The notes: generated by a model not told the origin, from the sequence alone. A DNA stretch of 64,000 nucleotides from Limnobacter sp. 130 (GCF_902506325.1 NZ_LR732328.1:801070-865069); one strand, 5' to 3'; numbered from the stretch's first letter, positions 16,500 to 25,985 are shown. Translations and numbers: made by a program.

Positions 16500-19439
16500 A
16501 TGAGCACCTTACCCCTGCTGAGTCTTATCTTGCTTCCTCTCGCGGGAAGTCTGCTAGCAGCTTTTTTGCCTGCTAACGCGCGCAATACGGAATCCACGCT
16601 TGCTGGCGCGATAGCGCTGTTGTGTGCTGTTCAAGTGGCCAGTCTGTATCCAGTAGTCGCGGCTGGTGGGGTGGTGCGGGAAGAATATTTTTGGATTCCT
16701 TCGCTGGGTTTGAGTTTCGTAGTCCGCATGGACGGCTTTGCGTGGATGTTCTCCATGCTGGTACTAGGCATTGGCGCCTTGGTGGTGCTGTACGCCCGGT
16801 ATTACATGTCGCCATCTGACCCGGTCCCGCGATTCTTTTCCTTCCTGTTGGCCTTCATGGGGGCAATGAGTGGTGTCGTGCTCTCTGGTAACCTCATTCA
16901 GCTGGCAGTGTTTTGGGAACTCACCAGTGTGTTTTCGTTCCTGTTGATTGGGTATTGGTACCACCGTAAAGACGCGCGGCGCGGTGCCCGTATGGCGTTG
17001 ACAGTGACGGGTGCAGGCGGTTTATGCCTGTTCGCAGGCATGTTGATATTGGGTCACATCGTAGGCAGTTACGACTTAGATGTGGTCTTGGCTGCCAAAG
17101 ATCAGATTCAGGCGCATGCCTTGTACATGCCCATGATAGTGCTGGTGTTGTTGGGTGCGTTTACAAAAAGCGCGCAGTTTCCGTTCCATTTCTGGTTGCC
17201 CCACGCCATGGCAGCGCCCACCCCGGTGTCGGCTTATTTGCACTCGGCCACCATGGTCAAGGCGGGCGTGTTCTTGCTTGCGCGATTCTGGCCGGTACTG
17301 GCGGGCACTGACGAATGGTTCTGGATGGTGACTTGCACAGGTTTGGCCACTTTGCTCATTGGTGGTTTTGCTGCAATTTTCCAGACTGATTTGAAAGGCT
17401 TGTTGGCTTACTCAACAATTTCTCATTTGGGGCTGATCACCACATTGCTGGGTATGAACAGCCGCCTTGCAGCCGTTGCGGCCGTGTTTCACATCATCAA
17501 TCACGCTACCTTCAAGGCTTCGCTGTTCATGGCGGTGGGCATTATTGATCACGAAACCGGGACCCGCGACATACGCAGGCTGAGCGGTTTGCGCCACGCG
17601 ATGCCGATCACTGCCACGCTGACCATGGTGGCCGCTGCAGCCATGGCGGGTGTGCCTTTGTTGAACGGGTTCATTTCCAAAGAAATGTTCTTCACCGAAG
17701 CCGTGTTCGTTAGCACCGTGCCGTGGTTCTCGACCGCCTTGCCATTCATCGCCACGCTGGCGGGTATTTTCAGTGTGGTGTACTCATTGCGTTTCACTGT
17801 CGATGTGTTCTTTGGTCCAGACCATTGCACCATGCTGCCCAAGCCTGCGCATGAACCCCCCCACTGGATGCGCGTGCCTGTTGAATTGCTGGTATTGATT
17901 TGCTTGGCGGTGGGTGTGTTGCCCCAATTGGTTATTCAGGCGATTCTGGTTACGGCCGCAAATCCGGTGGTCGCAGGAAATCTGCCCGAATTCAGCTTGG
18001 CGCTTTGGCACGGCTTCAACCTGCCATTGGCCATGAGTTTTGTCGCTTTGTTTGGCGGTATTGGCCTGTACTGGCTAATGCGTCGCGGCATGAACACGGG
18101 TACTCCAAAGTCTGCGCCTGTGATTGGTATCGTCAGCGGTAAAAAGCTGTTCCGTAGTTTGCTGGCCCTGTTTGTTGTGGGTGCGCGTGAGGGTATGCGC
18201 TTTGTTAGTACGCGGCGTTTGCAGCCGCAATTGTTTCTTGTGATGCTTGTGACCGTAGTGGCCGCGGGTACACCTTTATTTGGTTTGGCAATCGCGGAAT
18301 GGCTGGACGCGGCAAGCCGCCAAAAGCTGACCTTCTCGCCCATGTTTGCATTGTTGTGGGTGGTTGGGTGCGCTGCCGCAATCGCCGCTGCATGGCAGGC
18401 AAAATATCATCGATTGACGGCGCTCGCTTTGATGAGTGTGGCTGGCTTAACCACTGTGGTGACCTTCGCATGGTTCTCTGCCCCTGACCTCGCTTTGACC
18501 CAGTTGTCTGTTGAAGCGGTAACCACCGTGCTGATTCTGCTTGGCCTTCGCTGGTTGCCCAATCGCCGCGAAGAAATTGAGGACAGGCAACCGTTCTGGG
18601 TAAAAGCCAATGCCAAAGCGCGACGTGCACGCGATTTGCTGGTGGCTTCCACCGCCGGGTTGGGGTTGGCATTGTTGTCTTATGCCGCGATGAGCCGAAG
18701 TTTTCCACAAAGCATTTCGCCGTTCTTTCTAGAAAGGGCTTTGCCTGAGGGTGGCGGAACCAATGTCGTGAACGTGATGTTGGTGGATTTCCGTGGTTTT
18801 GATACCTTGGCCGAAATCACCGTGCTGGGTGTGGTGGCACTGACTGTGTACGCTTTGCTTCGCCGTTTCAGGCCAGCAGCAGAGAGTGTGGATATTCCCT
18901 TGCAGCAGCGCGCCATTCCCGTCGATATTGCCACCGATTTGATTTCAAGTGATCAAGACATCGACACGGCGAAAGGCTATCTCTTGGTGCCCGCGGTACT
19001 GGTTCGAGCGGTGTTGCCGATTGCAGCGGTGATTGCTGTGTACCTGTTCATGCGAGGGCACAACGAACCTGGTGGTGGATTTGTGGCGGGCCTTGTGTTG
19101 TCCACCGCATTCATTTTGCAGTACATCATTTCCGGCACGCGTTGGGTAGAAACCCATTTGCCCTTGCGACCGCCCCTGTGGATCGCCAGTGGCTTGTTGA
19201 TTGCTACTGCAACCGGCCTCGGGGCTTTGTTCCTTGGTTATCCGTTTTTGACCACGCACACTGCGCATTTGTACTTGCCACTCATCGGTGAATTGCACGT
19301 GGCCAGTGCACTGTTTTACGACATTGGCGTCTTCACCTTGGTGGTTGGCTCAACACTTTTGATCTTGACGGCCTTGGGGCATCAGTCTATGCGGGGTCAC
19401 CGCCGCGCTGTAGTTCACGACGACAAAGGGGACAATTGA
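16500..19439 (+). CDS. mrpA: Mrp Na+/H+ antiporter subunit A fused to B
   Basis: 979 residues. The ATG at 16500 follows a TTG in frame. About 20 transmembrane helices. The N-terminal 550 residues are the MrpA/NuoL-like proton channel (VFWELTSVFSFLLIGYWYH, FPFHFWLPHAMAAPTPVSA, conserved Lys and Glu in helices). The middle carries the MrpA C-terminal and MbhE-like helices, and the end (from about residue 830: GYLLVPAVLVRAVLP, FMRGHNEPGGGFVAGL) is the MrpB domain. The complex exports monovalent cations in exchange for protons. First gene of a tight seven-subunit operon with 1-4-base overlaps. Confidence 0.93.
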   Translation: MSTLPLLSLILLPLAGSLLAAFLPANARNTESTLAGAIALLCAVQVASLYPVVAAGGVVREEYFWIPSLGLSFVVRMDGFAWMFSMLVLGIGALVVLYARYYMSPSDPVPRFFSFLLAFMGAMSGVVLSGNLIQLAVFWELTSVFSFLLIGYWYHRKDARRGARMALTVTGAGGLCLFAGMLILGHIVGSYDLDVVLAAKDQIQAHALYMPMIVLVLLGAFTKSAQFPFHFWLPHAMAAPTPVSAYLHSATMVKAGVFLLARFWPVLAGTDEWFWMVTCTGLATLLIGGFAAIFQTDLKGLLAYSTISHLGLITTLLGMNSRLAAVAAVFHIINHATFKASLFMAVGIIDHETGTRDIRRLSGLRHAMPITATLTMVAAAAMAGVPLLNGFISKEMFFTEAVFVSTVPWFSTALPFIATLAGIFSVVYSLRFTVDVFFGPDHCTMLPKPAHEPPHWMRVPVELLVLICLAVGVLPQLVIQAILVTAANPVVAGNLPEFSLALWHGFNLPLAMSFVALFGGIGLYWLMRRGMNTGTPKSAPVIGIVSGKKLFRSLLALFVVGAREGMRFVSTRRLQPQLFLVMLVTVVAAGTPLFGLAIAEWLDAASRQKLTFSPMFALLWVVGCAAAIAAAWQAKYHRLTALALMSVAGLTTVVTFAWFSAPDLALTQLSVEAVTTVLILLGLRWLPNRREEIEDRQPFWVKANAKARRARDLLVASTAGLGLALLSYAAMSRSFPQSISPFFLERALPEGGGTNVVNVMLVDFRGFDTLAEITVLGVVALTVYALLRRFRPAAESVDIPLQQRAIPVDIATDLISSDQDIDTAKGYLLVPAVLVRAVLPIAAVIAVYLFMRGHNEPGGGFVAGLVLSTAFILQYIISGTRWVETHLPLRPPLWIASGLLIATATGLGALFLGYPFLTTHTAHLYLPLIGELHVASALFYDIGVFTLVVGSTLLILTALGHQSMRGHRRAVVHDDKGDN

Positions 19440-19783
19440 TGGAGCTGGTGCTTTCAATTGCAATTGGCATTCTGACTGCGTGCGGCGTTTGGCTGGTGCT
19501 GCGCCCGCGTACTTATCAGGTGATCATCGGATTCTGTTTGCTGGGTTATGGCGTGAATTTGTTCATCTTTAGCATGGGGCGCTTGGCCGTAGACAGTGAG
19601 CCGATTCTGATCCCTGAGCTGGCTGCGAATTTAATGAACTACACCGACCCCATGCCCCAAGCCTTGGTGTTGACAGCGATTGTGATTGGTTTCGCGATGA
19701 CAGCGTTGTTCCTCGTCGTATTGCTGGCACAAAGGGGGTTTTTTGGTAACGACCATGTGGATGGCAAAGGAGACGCTGAATGA
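19439..19783 (+). CDS. mrpC: Mrp antiporter subunit C
   Basis: 114 residues from the ATG overlapping the mrpA stop. Three transmembrane helices. GFCLLGYGVNLFIF and DPMPQALVLTAIVIGFA are the NuoK/MrpC signature, the latter holding the conserved helix-3 region. In the complex it corresponds to the NuoK subunit of complex I. It ends in an overlap with mrpD (ATGATG). Confidence 0.95.
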   Translation: MELVLSIAIGILTACGVWLVLRPRTYQVIIGFCLLGYGVNLFIFSMGRLAVDSEPILIPELAANLMNYTDPMPQALVLTAIVIGFAMTALFLVVLLAQRGFFGNDHVDGKGDAE

Positions 19784-21477
19784 TGCGTCTTGTTGAAAGC
19801 CTGATGCCACACTTGATCATCGCGCCGATCCTGTTTCCTTTGGTGATGGCGTGTGCCATGTTGTTGCTGGGTGAGCGCCGTTATCGACTGAAAATCAGCC
19901 TCGGGCTGTTTGCTGGCTTGGTGAACCTTTGCGTTGCGCTGTTACTACTGGTGTGGGTGAAGCAAAGCGAGGTAGCGGGTTCGGTAGGCATTTATCTGCC
20001 GTCGAATTGGGATGTACCATTTGGCATTGTGTTGGTTTTGGATCAACTCTCGGCCATGATGTTGACGCTGACGGCCTTGGTTGGCTTTGCAGCGTATGTG
20101 TTTTCAATGGCCAGGTGGCACAAGGCCGGCTCGCATTTTCACCCGTTGTTTCTGGTTCAGTTGATGGGTATTAATGGTGCATTTTTGACCGGCGACCTGT
20201 TTAATCTGTTCGTGTTTTTCGAGGTAATGCTAGCGGCATCGTATGGATTGTTGCTGCATGGTTCAGGCCGACAGCGAGTGCGTGCAGGCTTGCATTACAT
20301 CGCCATAAATCTGACTGCCTCATCCCTGTTTCTTGTGGGTGCTGCGATGATCTATGGCATCACAGGCACCTTGAACATGGCTGATCTGGCAGCCAAGATT
20401 CCGTTGATATCTGATACAGATCGCCCATTGTTCCACGCGGGTTGTGCTGTTTTGGGCGTGGCCTTTTTGGCCAAAGCAGCTATGTGGCCGCTTAATTTTT
20501 GGCTAGTGCCCGCTTATTCGTCCGCAAGCGCGCCGGCAGCAGCTGTCTTCGCACTGTTGACCAAAGTTGGTGTGTACGTGTTGCTGCGTTTAAGCACTTT
20601 GCTGTTTTCCGGGCAAGCGGGAGGTTCTGCCGGTTTTGGCAGTGACTGGTTGGTGTGGGGTGGCCTGTTGACGATGGTCTGCGGTTCACTGGGCGTATTG
20701 ACTGCCACCAGCCCTGCAAGGGCGGCTGCATTTTCAATCACGGTGTCTTCTGGCATTCTGATTTGTGTAGTTGGGCTTGGTATTCCGGAGGTAACAGCCA
20801 GCGCCTTGTACTACCTGCTTGGGTCTACCTTTGCGGTGGCTGCGCTTTTCCTGTTGACCGAGTTGATGGATCGGGTTCGTGACATGGAGGCAGCCCAGCG
20901 CAGGCAGGATGAAGAACAGGACGTCAGCCTGCCGTTCGGCTATGCGGAGTCAAGAATCGGGCCTGATGTGAACCTCGACGACAATGAAGAGGTGCTAATC
21001 GGCAAGCCAACACCCGGGTCAATTGCCCTGTTGGGTCTTACATTCATCGTATGTACCTTGCTGGTTGCAGGTTTGCCGCCCTTATCGGGCTTTCTGGGCA
21101 AGTTTGCGGTGGTGTCGGCTTTGTTGCCGATTGCCGATACCGATTTCACTACCACACCTGGCATGTGGACCTTAATGGTGATGTTGTTCGTCTCGGGATT
21201 GTTTGCTTTGGTTGCGCTGACCCGAATCGGGACTCGTTTTTTCTGGATGACCAGCGAACGCCCTGCGCCGCTGTTGCGCACCATTGAATACTTGCCAATT
21301 GCCCTGTTGATCGTTTTCTCCGTGTTGTTGACCGTGCGTGCTGAAGTGGTGATGAAGTTTGCCAAGCAAACTTCTGCGGCACTGCACGCGCCGCAGGGTT
21401 ATATGCAGGCCGTGCTGTCAGCCAAGCCCACTTGGGCGCCAACCAACGCGTATCGCCTGGAGCAGGAGGTGCCATGA
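19780..21477 (+). CDS. mrpD: Mrp antiporter subunit D
   Basis: 565 residues with about 14 transmembrane helices, start preceded by GGAG. NuoM/N-like proton-channel subunit: DLFNLFVFFEVMLAASYGLL (conserved Glu of helix 5), FLAKAAMWPLNFWL (conserved Lys), PPLSGFLGK. Works with MrpA as the second antiporter-like channel. A hydrophilic insert at about residues 370-410 (EAAQRRQDEEQDVSLP) lengthens one cytoplasmic loop compared with a typical 500-residue MrpD. Confidence 0.95.
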   Translation: MMRLVESLMPHLIIAPILFPLVMACAMLLLGERRYRLKISLGLFAGLVNLCVALLLLVWVKQSEVAGSVGIYLPSNWDVPFGIVLVLDQLSAMMLTLTALVGFAAYVFSMARWHKAGSHFHPLFLVQLMGINGAFLTGDLFNLFVFFEVMLAASYGLLLHGSGRQRVRAGLHYIAINLTASSLFLVGAAMIYGITGTLNMADLAAKIPLISDTDRPLFHAGCAVLGVAFLAKAAMWPLNFWLVPAYSSASAPAAAVFALLTKVGVYVLLRLSTLLFSGQAGGSAGFGSDWLVWGGLLTMVCGSLGVLTATSPARAAAFSITVSSGILICVVGLGIPEVTASALYYLLGSTFAVAALFLLTELMDRVRDMEAAQRRQDEEQDVSLPFGYAESRIGPDVNLDDNEEVLIGKPTPGSIALLGLTFIVCTLLVAGLPPLSGFLGKFAVVSALLPIADTDFTTTPGMWTLMVMLFVSGLFALVALTRIGTRFFWMTSERPAPLLRTIEYLPIALLIVFSVLLTVRAEVVMKFAKQTSAALHAPQGYMQAVLSAKPTWAPTNAYRLEQEVP

Positions 21478-21965
21478 TCCGAAAATTCCTACCCGATCCA
21501 TTGTTGACTCTCGGTTTGATCGCCCTTTGGTTGATATTGAACAGAACTTATGGCTTGGGTCACTGGATATTTGCAACTATATTGGGTGTAGCCATTCCCT
21601 TGTTGGTTCAGCCCCTGAGACCTGTGCCGGTTTTTTTCAAAAAACCAATGCTGGCCTTCGTGCTGTTCTGGCGCGTTGGTCTGGATGTGGTGGTCTGGAA
21701 TTGGCGAATTCTCCGTGGCACCCTGGCTACTGGCAGCAATGTACCCAAAGGTGACTTCATCATCGTACCTTTGCAGTTGAAAGACCCCAACGGTTTGGCT
21801 GTTCTCGCGGCTATTATGTGTGTGATTCCTGGCACCATTTGGTCTGAATTGGCGGTCGATCGCAGCGCGCTGCTGGTGCATGTGTTCGACATGAAAAATG
21901 CCGAAGAAGAGATTGAAACCATCAAGAACCGCTATGAGAAACCCCTCATGGAGATTTTTCAATGA
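21474..21965 (+). CDS. mrpE: Mrp antiporter subunit E
   Basis: 163 residues from the ATG overlapping the mrpD stop. Two or three transmembrane helices at the N terminus, then the conserved soluble part with TLKD-like VPLQLKDPNGLAVLA and ITVIPGT-type CVIPGTIWSEL, ending DMKNAEEEIETIKNRYEKPL. MrpE stabilises the complex. The position and both four-base overlaps are diagnostic. Confidence 0.94.
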   Translation: MIRKFLPDPLLTLGLIALWLILNRTYGLGHWIFATILGVAIPLLVQPLRPVPVFFKKPMLAFVLFWRVGLDVVVWNWRILRGTLATGSNVPKGDFIIVPLQLKDPNGLAVLAAIMCVIPGTIWSELAVDRSALLVHVFDMKNAEEEIETIKNRYEKPLMEIFQ

Positions 21966-22240
21966 GTACATTTTTGTTTGTGGCGATCGTCGCTACCTTG
22001 ACCTGTTATGCACTGGCCATGGGCCTGACCCTGTACCGCATGTTGATTGGGCCGCGTGCGCAAGATCGGGTGTTGGCTCTTGATCTTATGTACACCATTG
22101 GCATGTTGATGCTGATGGTGTTGGCCATTCGTTATCAGAGTGAAATGTATTTTGAGGCGGCCTTGTTGATTGCTCTGTTTGGCTTTGTCGGATCGGCTGC
22201 CATGGCTAAGTTCCTTTTGCGCGGAGAGGTGATCGAATGA
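21962..22240 (+). CDS. mrpF: Mrp antiporter subunit F
   Basis: 92 residues, three transmembrane helices. Contains YRMLIGPRAQDRVLALDLMY, the conserved MrpF/PhaF segment with the essential Asp. Overlaps mrpE and mrpG by four bases each. Confidence 0.95.
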   Translation: MSTFLFVAIVATLTCYALAMGLTLYRMLIGPRAQDRVLALDLMYTIGMLMLMVLAIRYQSEMYFEAALLIALFGFVGSAAMAKFLLRGEVIE

Positions 22241-22629
22241 TTGTTGCGGCACCCCTGTGGGTAGAAATCATCGTGGGTGTGTTGCTGATGATCTCTGGCA
22301 TATTCACCCTGTCTGCTGCAGTTGGTGTGTTGCGTTTCAAAAGTTTTTTTCAGCGTATGCACCCCACCGCGCTAGCTTACAGTTTTTCAGCTTGGTTGGT
22401 GACCTTCGCCAGTATTGTTTATTTTTCGGCGGTGGACTTGTCGCTGACTTTGCACCCTTGGCTGATCATTATTTTCCTGTCTATTACGGTACCGGTGACC
22501 ACCATTTTCCTGGCCCGAACGGATCTGTTCAGAAACCGGATGGCTAAAGAACCTGAGACTCAAGTGCCCCCACCCTTGAGCGAAATGGCATCGCCTTTGC
22601 CTAAGAAGAAACCAGCCCACCTCGATTGA
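22237..22629 (+). CDS. mrpG: Mrp antiporter subunit G
   Basis: 130 residues with three transmembrane helices. GIFTLSAAVGVLRFKSFFQR and MHPTALAYSF are the MrpG/PhaG core. A hydrophilic C-terminal tail (PETQVPPPLSEMASPLPKKK) extends past the third helix. It is the last gene of the operon; no obvious terminator hairpin is visible in the following 90 bases. Confidence 0.95.
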   Translation: MIVAAPLWVEIIVGVLLMISGIFTLSAAVGVLRFKSFFQRMHPTALAYSFSAWLVTFASIVYFSAVDLSLTLHPWLIIIFLSITVPVTTIFLARTDLFRNRMAKEPETQVPPPLSEMASPLPKKKPAHLD

Positions 22630-22718
22630 AGCTGATTCAGCCTTGGTGCATGTTGCTATCCACTTACCCGGAAATCGCGAGTTACTTCTTTAACTATACT
22701 TTTCCGAATAATTACTAA

Positions 22719-23290
22719 GCATTGCATGAACGGGATGAAAAATAAACCCTAGTTATTCGCCACCATATAATGAGCTTGGAACTCGATTCCGAAAGTCAGA
22801 GTCATGATCGGCTACTGCCTAAGTTTCTAAGTCTGCTTTCGCCAATAACTCAGACATTTCAGCCATAAGTCCTGATGTCCGTTTTGGCCGACAATCGGCC
22901 GATGCAGAACTTATGCCTTTACAGACTAAGCGTCCGGTATTGGGCTCTATGCAGACTCCACTGTGATCACAAAAGTCGGGATGATTCAGACCATCGTTGC
23001 TAACAATCGAAAACGCAGGCACTCATTCACCAACGGGATGTCGCCTGTAGATTTTGAAAACCAATTTTTAACGAGGCCAACGAGTGTCTAGTTAACTCAG
23101 GGCGATTCAGGCCGAATTTCGGCTGGAGCGGACACTGAGCCTGACGGTTGAAAAATATGAGTATTTGCGAAAGTTGGCTTCGAAACTTCGGCGGCAGTCG
23201 ATGATGACGCAGACCTTCCGAATCAAGTCCTTGACTCGACATTTGGTGGCGAATAACCAAGGTTTATTTTTCATCCTGTTCATGCGATGC
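22719..23290. repeat. Inverted-repeat element of about 570 bp
   Basis: The left end (22719-22798) and the reverse complement of the right end (23206-23290) match for about 75-80 bases, both reading inward from GCAT[TC]GCATGAAC through GGATGAAAAATAAACC and TTATTCGCCACCA. The match continues, weaker, through a REP-like core (GTCCG...GGCCGA) so each arm is about 160 bases. No transposase is encoded. The right arm is related to 60413-60590. It lies directly upstream of the first cassette-like cluster. Confidence 0.75.
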
Positions 23291-23375
23291 TTTTGAAATA
23301 TCAGAAATAGTTAATCAAAAAACCATTTGTGATTTGTGCATAAATGGACGTTGCCGTGATTGTTCGATAAATCAA

Positions 23376-23382
23376 GTTGGGC
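23376..23382 (+). other. attC/attI-type core site GTTGGGC
   Basis: Matches the integron crossover consensus GTTRRRY. It lies 37 bases before the AAA-ATPase start codon, the distance expected between a cassette boundary and its gene. A seven-base match alone is weak evidence; the second core at 25117 in the same orientation strengthens it. Confidence 0.4.
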
Positions 23383-23418
23383 GGCAAGAGCACTGCATCA
23401 TATCGGGAGAGGGTGAAG

Positions 23419-25014
23419 GTGAAGATTTCGACAATTCAGCTGAAGAACTTCAAACGCTTTTCTGACCTTAAAATCAGAAACATTCCACCATCTGCGAAGC
23501 TGGTGGTGGTTGTAGGGCCGAATGGCTGTGGAAAGTCATCTCTCTTCGATGCAATGCTTCAGTGGTATCGTCAGAATGCAGGATTTGGTGCCTACAGTGA
23601 TGAGAAATACTTCAGGAAGGATGCGGCGCAGCAGTTTGATTGGAATCAAAGCGTTCTAATTGAAACGCATGGAAACGAAAGGCCGCAAAAGGGGTCGTTG
23701 TACGTTCGTACCGCTTATCGAAACGACCCAGATTTCAACATATCTAGCTTCAGCCGAGAAGCTGCCCCATCAGATCAAGTTCGTCTCTCCCGCATCATCG
23801 ATAACGACCAAACGGTAGGCGTAAATTATCAACGACTTATTTACGACACAATGTCTGGCGTGTTCGACTCAAACAATGATTCAAAGACGGTTCAAGAATT
23901 ACGTGAAGAGCTAGTTGGTCACATTCGCCGTTCCATGCAGACAGTCTTTGGCGATCTTGTTTTGAACAACATTTCGGACCCTTTGGGGGATGGAGCCTTC
24001 TATTTCGAGAAAGGTGTTGCAAAGTATTACCACTACAAGAACCTATCTGGTGGTGAGAAGGCGGCCTTTGATCTGTTGCTCGATATCCACATCAAGAAAA
24101 AATATTTTCCTGCTGCCGTTTATTGCGTCGATGAAATTGAGACGCACCTACATACGCGAGTTCAAGGTGCTCTGTTGAAGGAGCTATACGCTGTTCTTCC
24201 ATCTGATTCTCAGCTGTGGGTTACGACGCATTCTTTGGGCGTTACTCGGGCGGCCTTAGAGCTGGCAAATTCAAACCCCGGAACGGTTTGTGTTATCGAC
24301 TTCGATAGCGTTGATCCGGATCAACCCCGTGAGATCGAACCAAGCGATCTTGGTCGTACTGCATGGGAAAAGATGTTGTCGATAGCTCTGGATGATCTAT
24401 CTCCATTAATGGCGCCGCAAAACATCGTCGTATGCGAGGGTTCGCGTGTCGGATCAAGGCGTCGTGACTTTGATGCGGAAATCTACAACCGAATCTTTAA
24501 GGGCACGAATGCAAATACGATATTCATTTCTGGTGGTGGCTCAAATGAGGTCGCCCAAACGGCTCAGCGGATCGCGGATATGCTTCGCACTGTTTTACCG
24601 AATACTCAAGTCCACCATTTGATTGATCGAGATGACCGCAGCGATCTTGAAGTTAAGAGTCTACGACAGTCTGGCACATTAGTCATTGAACAACGTAACC
24701 TGGAAAGTTATCTCTTCTCGGAAGAGGCAATCAAAAGCCTTGTTGTTGAACTTAACGAGTCCGCACAGGAAGTAGCAGCATTGCAGATTCGCACAGATTC
24801 CTTGGCTGCCAGTATGGCCCGTGGAAATCCAGTAGACGATATGAAGTCGGCGGCGGGAGACATTTTCGTGGGATTGAAAAGGCTTCTTGGTCTTACGCGG
24901 TGCGGCAACAATACGGACGAGTTCCTTCGAGACACCATGGCGTTCCATGTTAAAGCTGGGTCTAGGGGGTTCAGCGAGTTGAAAGCTCAGATTATAGACA
25001 GGCTCCCACAGTGA
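23419..25014 (+). CDS. AAA ATPase with TOPRIM/DUF4435-like C-terminal domain (defence candidate)
   Basis: 531 residues from a GTG at 23419, chosen because GAGGG sits five bases upstream and the protein then begins MKISTIQLKNFKRF as in SMC-like ATPases. Walker A GPNGCGKS (about 31-38), ABC signature LSGGEKAA (about 208), Walker B AVYCVDEIETHL, H-loop WVTTHS. From about 335 comes a TOPRIM-like part: VVCEGS, FISGGGSNEV, LIDRDDRSDLE and RNLESYLF, as in DUF4435 domains. Single-chain fusions of this kind resemble OLD nucleases or merged PARIS AriA-AriB antiphage proteins. There is no long coiled coil. Function is inferred. Confidence 0.75.
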   Translation: MKISTIQLKNFKRFSDLKIRNIPPSAKLVVVVGPNGCGKSSLFDAMLQWYRQNAGFGAYSDEKYFRKDAAQQFDWNQSVLIETHGNERPQKGSLYVRTAYRNDPDFNISSFSREAAPSDQVRLSRIIDNDQTVGVNYQRLIYDTMSGVFDSNNDSKTVQELREELVGHIRRSMQTVFGDLVLNNISDPLGDGAFYFEKGVAKYYHYKNLSGGEKAAFDLLLDIHIKKKYFPAAVYCVDEIETHLHTRVQGALLKELYAVLPSDSQLWVTTHSLGVTRAALELANSNPGTVCVIDFDSVDPDQPREIEPSDLGRTAWEKMLSIALDDLSPLMAPQNIVVCEGSRVGSRRRDFDAEIYNRIFKGTNANTIFISGGGSNEVAQTAQRIADMLRTVLPNTQVHHLIDRDDRSDLEVKSLRQSGTLVIEQRNLESYLFSEEAIKSLVVELNESAQEVAALQIRTDSLAASMARGNPVDDMKSAAGDIFVGLKRLLGLTRCGNNTDEFLRDTMAFHVKAGSRGFSELKAQIIDRLPQ

Positions 25015-25034
25015 GAGTGCTCCCACACCACAAA

Positions 25035-25123
25035 TTGTTGCACCGGACATTTGATCTAATGCCCATTTTTGCTTCCGCAAAAAAAGGCATCGCCTCGATC
25101 GTCGCTGGACGCAGGCGTTAGGC
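25035..25123 (+). other. attC-like site between cassette genes
   Basis: The interval between two genes ends in GCAGGCGTTAGGC, a textbook R' end (GTTAGGC fits GTTRRRY), 22 bases before the next start codon. The left half (TCTAATGCC) matches the reverse complement of the right half (CCTAACGCC) imperfectly. Probably a degraded attC. Confidence 0.45.
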
Positions 25124-25144
25124 CCCCGTGAGCGAGCCGAATCA

Positions 25145-25942
25145 ATGATTGAAACCGAGGTCATTCTGCTTAAGGCCGTTTACGACCATATTGGAGAAAT
25201 GGTTAATTTCTCGACTGTTGAAATCCAGACCTGGGAAGACGATAAGATCGTTGTCTTCAAGGACGCCAATGCGGAAAAGCTCTTCTATATCCTTCTCTCG
25301 GACTTCTTATCCAAAACGGACAGCAATGGTCCAATACCACAAGTCAGCTTTTTGCAAGGCTTGTCGAATATTTGTGAGAACCCTCAGTTCTCCAGCGTCG
25401 GAAGCGAGCAAGAGCTCAAACGTACTGTTGAGGACTTTCGCGCCTGGCTTAACACGCAAAAGGAAATCGATATTTGGATGTCTTCGATCAGTTCGCGGCT
25501 GACGCTCAAATTTTCATGGGCAGATGCCGCGAGGATGTCGGGAGACGTTTCTAAACATAACTATCTACGGGCGATCGGCGTTGCGAAAAGGCTTCAGTCA
25601 ATACTCGCAGATTCGGGCAAGTCTGTTTCCCTTGATGACGCGCTTCTGTTGCTTCCTGACTTTTACGAGCGGTTTCATGGCGACATCCTCATTTATCTCT
25701 CTAGTCACATATGCGAGTTTCTCAATAACATACGATGGGGAATATACACGTACCTTCTACCTGAGTATGTGAGTAGCTGCCACCGCACGGATGAGAATCC
25801 AGCTGGTTATAGCTTTCGCGTCCCCCCAGAGATCCATTCAAGTTATGCGTGCGGCTGCTATTGGGATCTCATGAATTACGTTCGGTCGAAGCCATACATG
25901 GAAAGGTTTACAGTTCCGCATGCATTCAAAACTCATTACTGA
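25145..25942 (+). CDS. Unknown protein, 265 aa, cassette-borne
   Basis: I do not recognise the family. It starts MIETEVILLKAVYDHIGEMV and is followed by a negatively charged, mostly helical body; a Cys-containing C-terminal third (SYACGCYWDLMNYV) might bind metal. There is no signal peptide or convincing membrane segment. It lies 22 bases after a GTTAGGC core and ends six bases before a CCCTAAC half-site, so it has the geometry of an integron gene cassette. Its neighbour is the AAA/TOPRIM gene, also cassette-like, so a shared defence role is possible but unproven. Confidence 0.7.
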   Translation: MIETEVILLKAVYDHIGEMVNFSTVEIQTWEDDKIVVFKDANAEKLFYILLSDFLSKTDSNGPIPQVSFLQGLSNICENPQFSSVGSEQELKRTVEDFRAWLNTQKEIDIWMSSISSRLTLKFSWADAARMSGDVSKHNYLRAIGVAKRLQSILADSGKSVSLDDALLLLPDFYERFHGDILIYLSSHICEFLNNIRWGIYTYLLPEYVSSCHRTDENPAGYSFRVPPEIHSSYACGCYWDLMNYVRSKPYMERFTVPHAFKTHY

Positions 25943-25947
25943 GAATG

Positions 25948-25985
25948 CCCTAACATAGCGTTCCAACGGATGAAGTTGCTGAACA
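25948..25985 (+). other. Left half of an attC-like site (truncated)
   Basis: CCCTAACATAGCGTTCCAACGG, shown here in two parts as CCCTAAC and GTTCCAACGG, has the R''-L'' pattern that follows the stop codon of cassette genes. The symmetric right half is missing before the 215-bp repeat begins at 26048. Confidence 0.4.
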
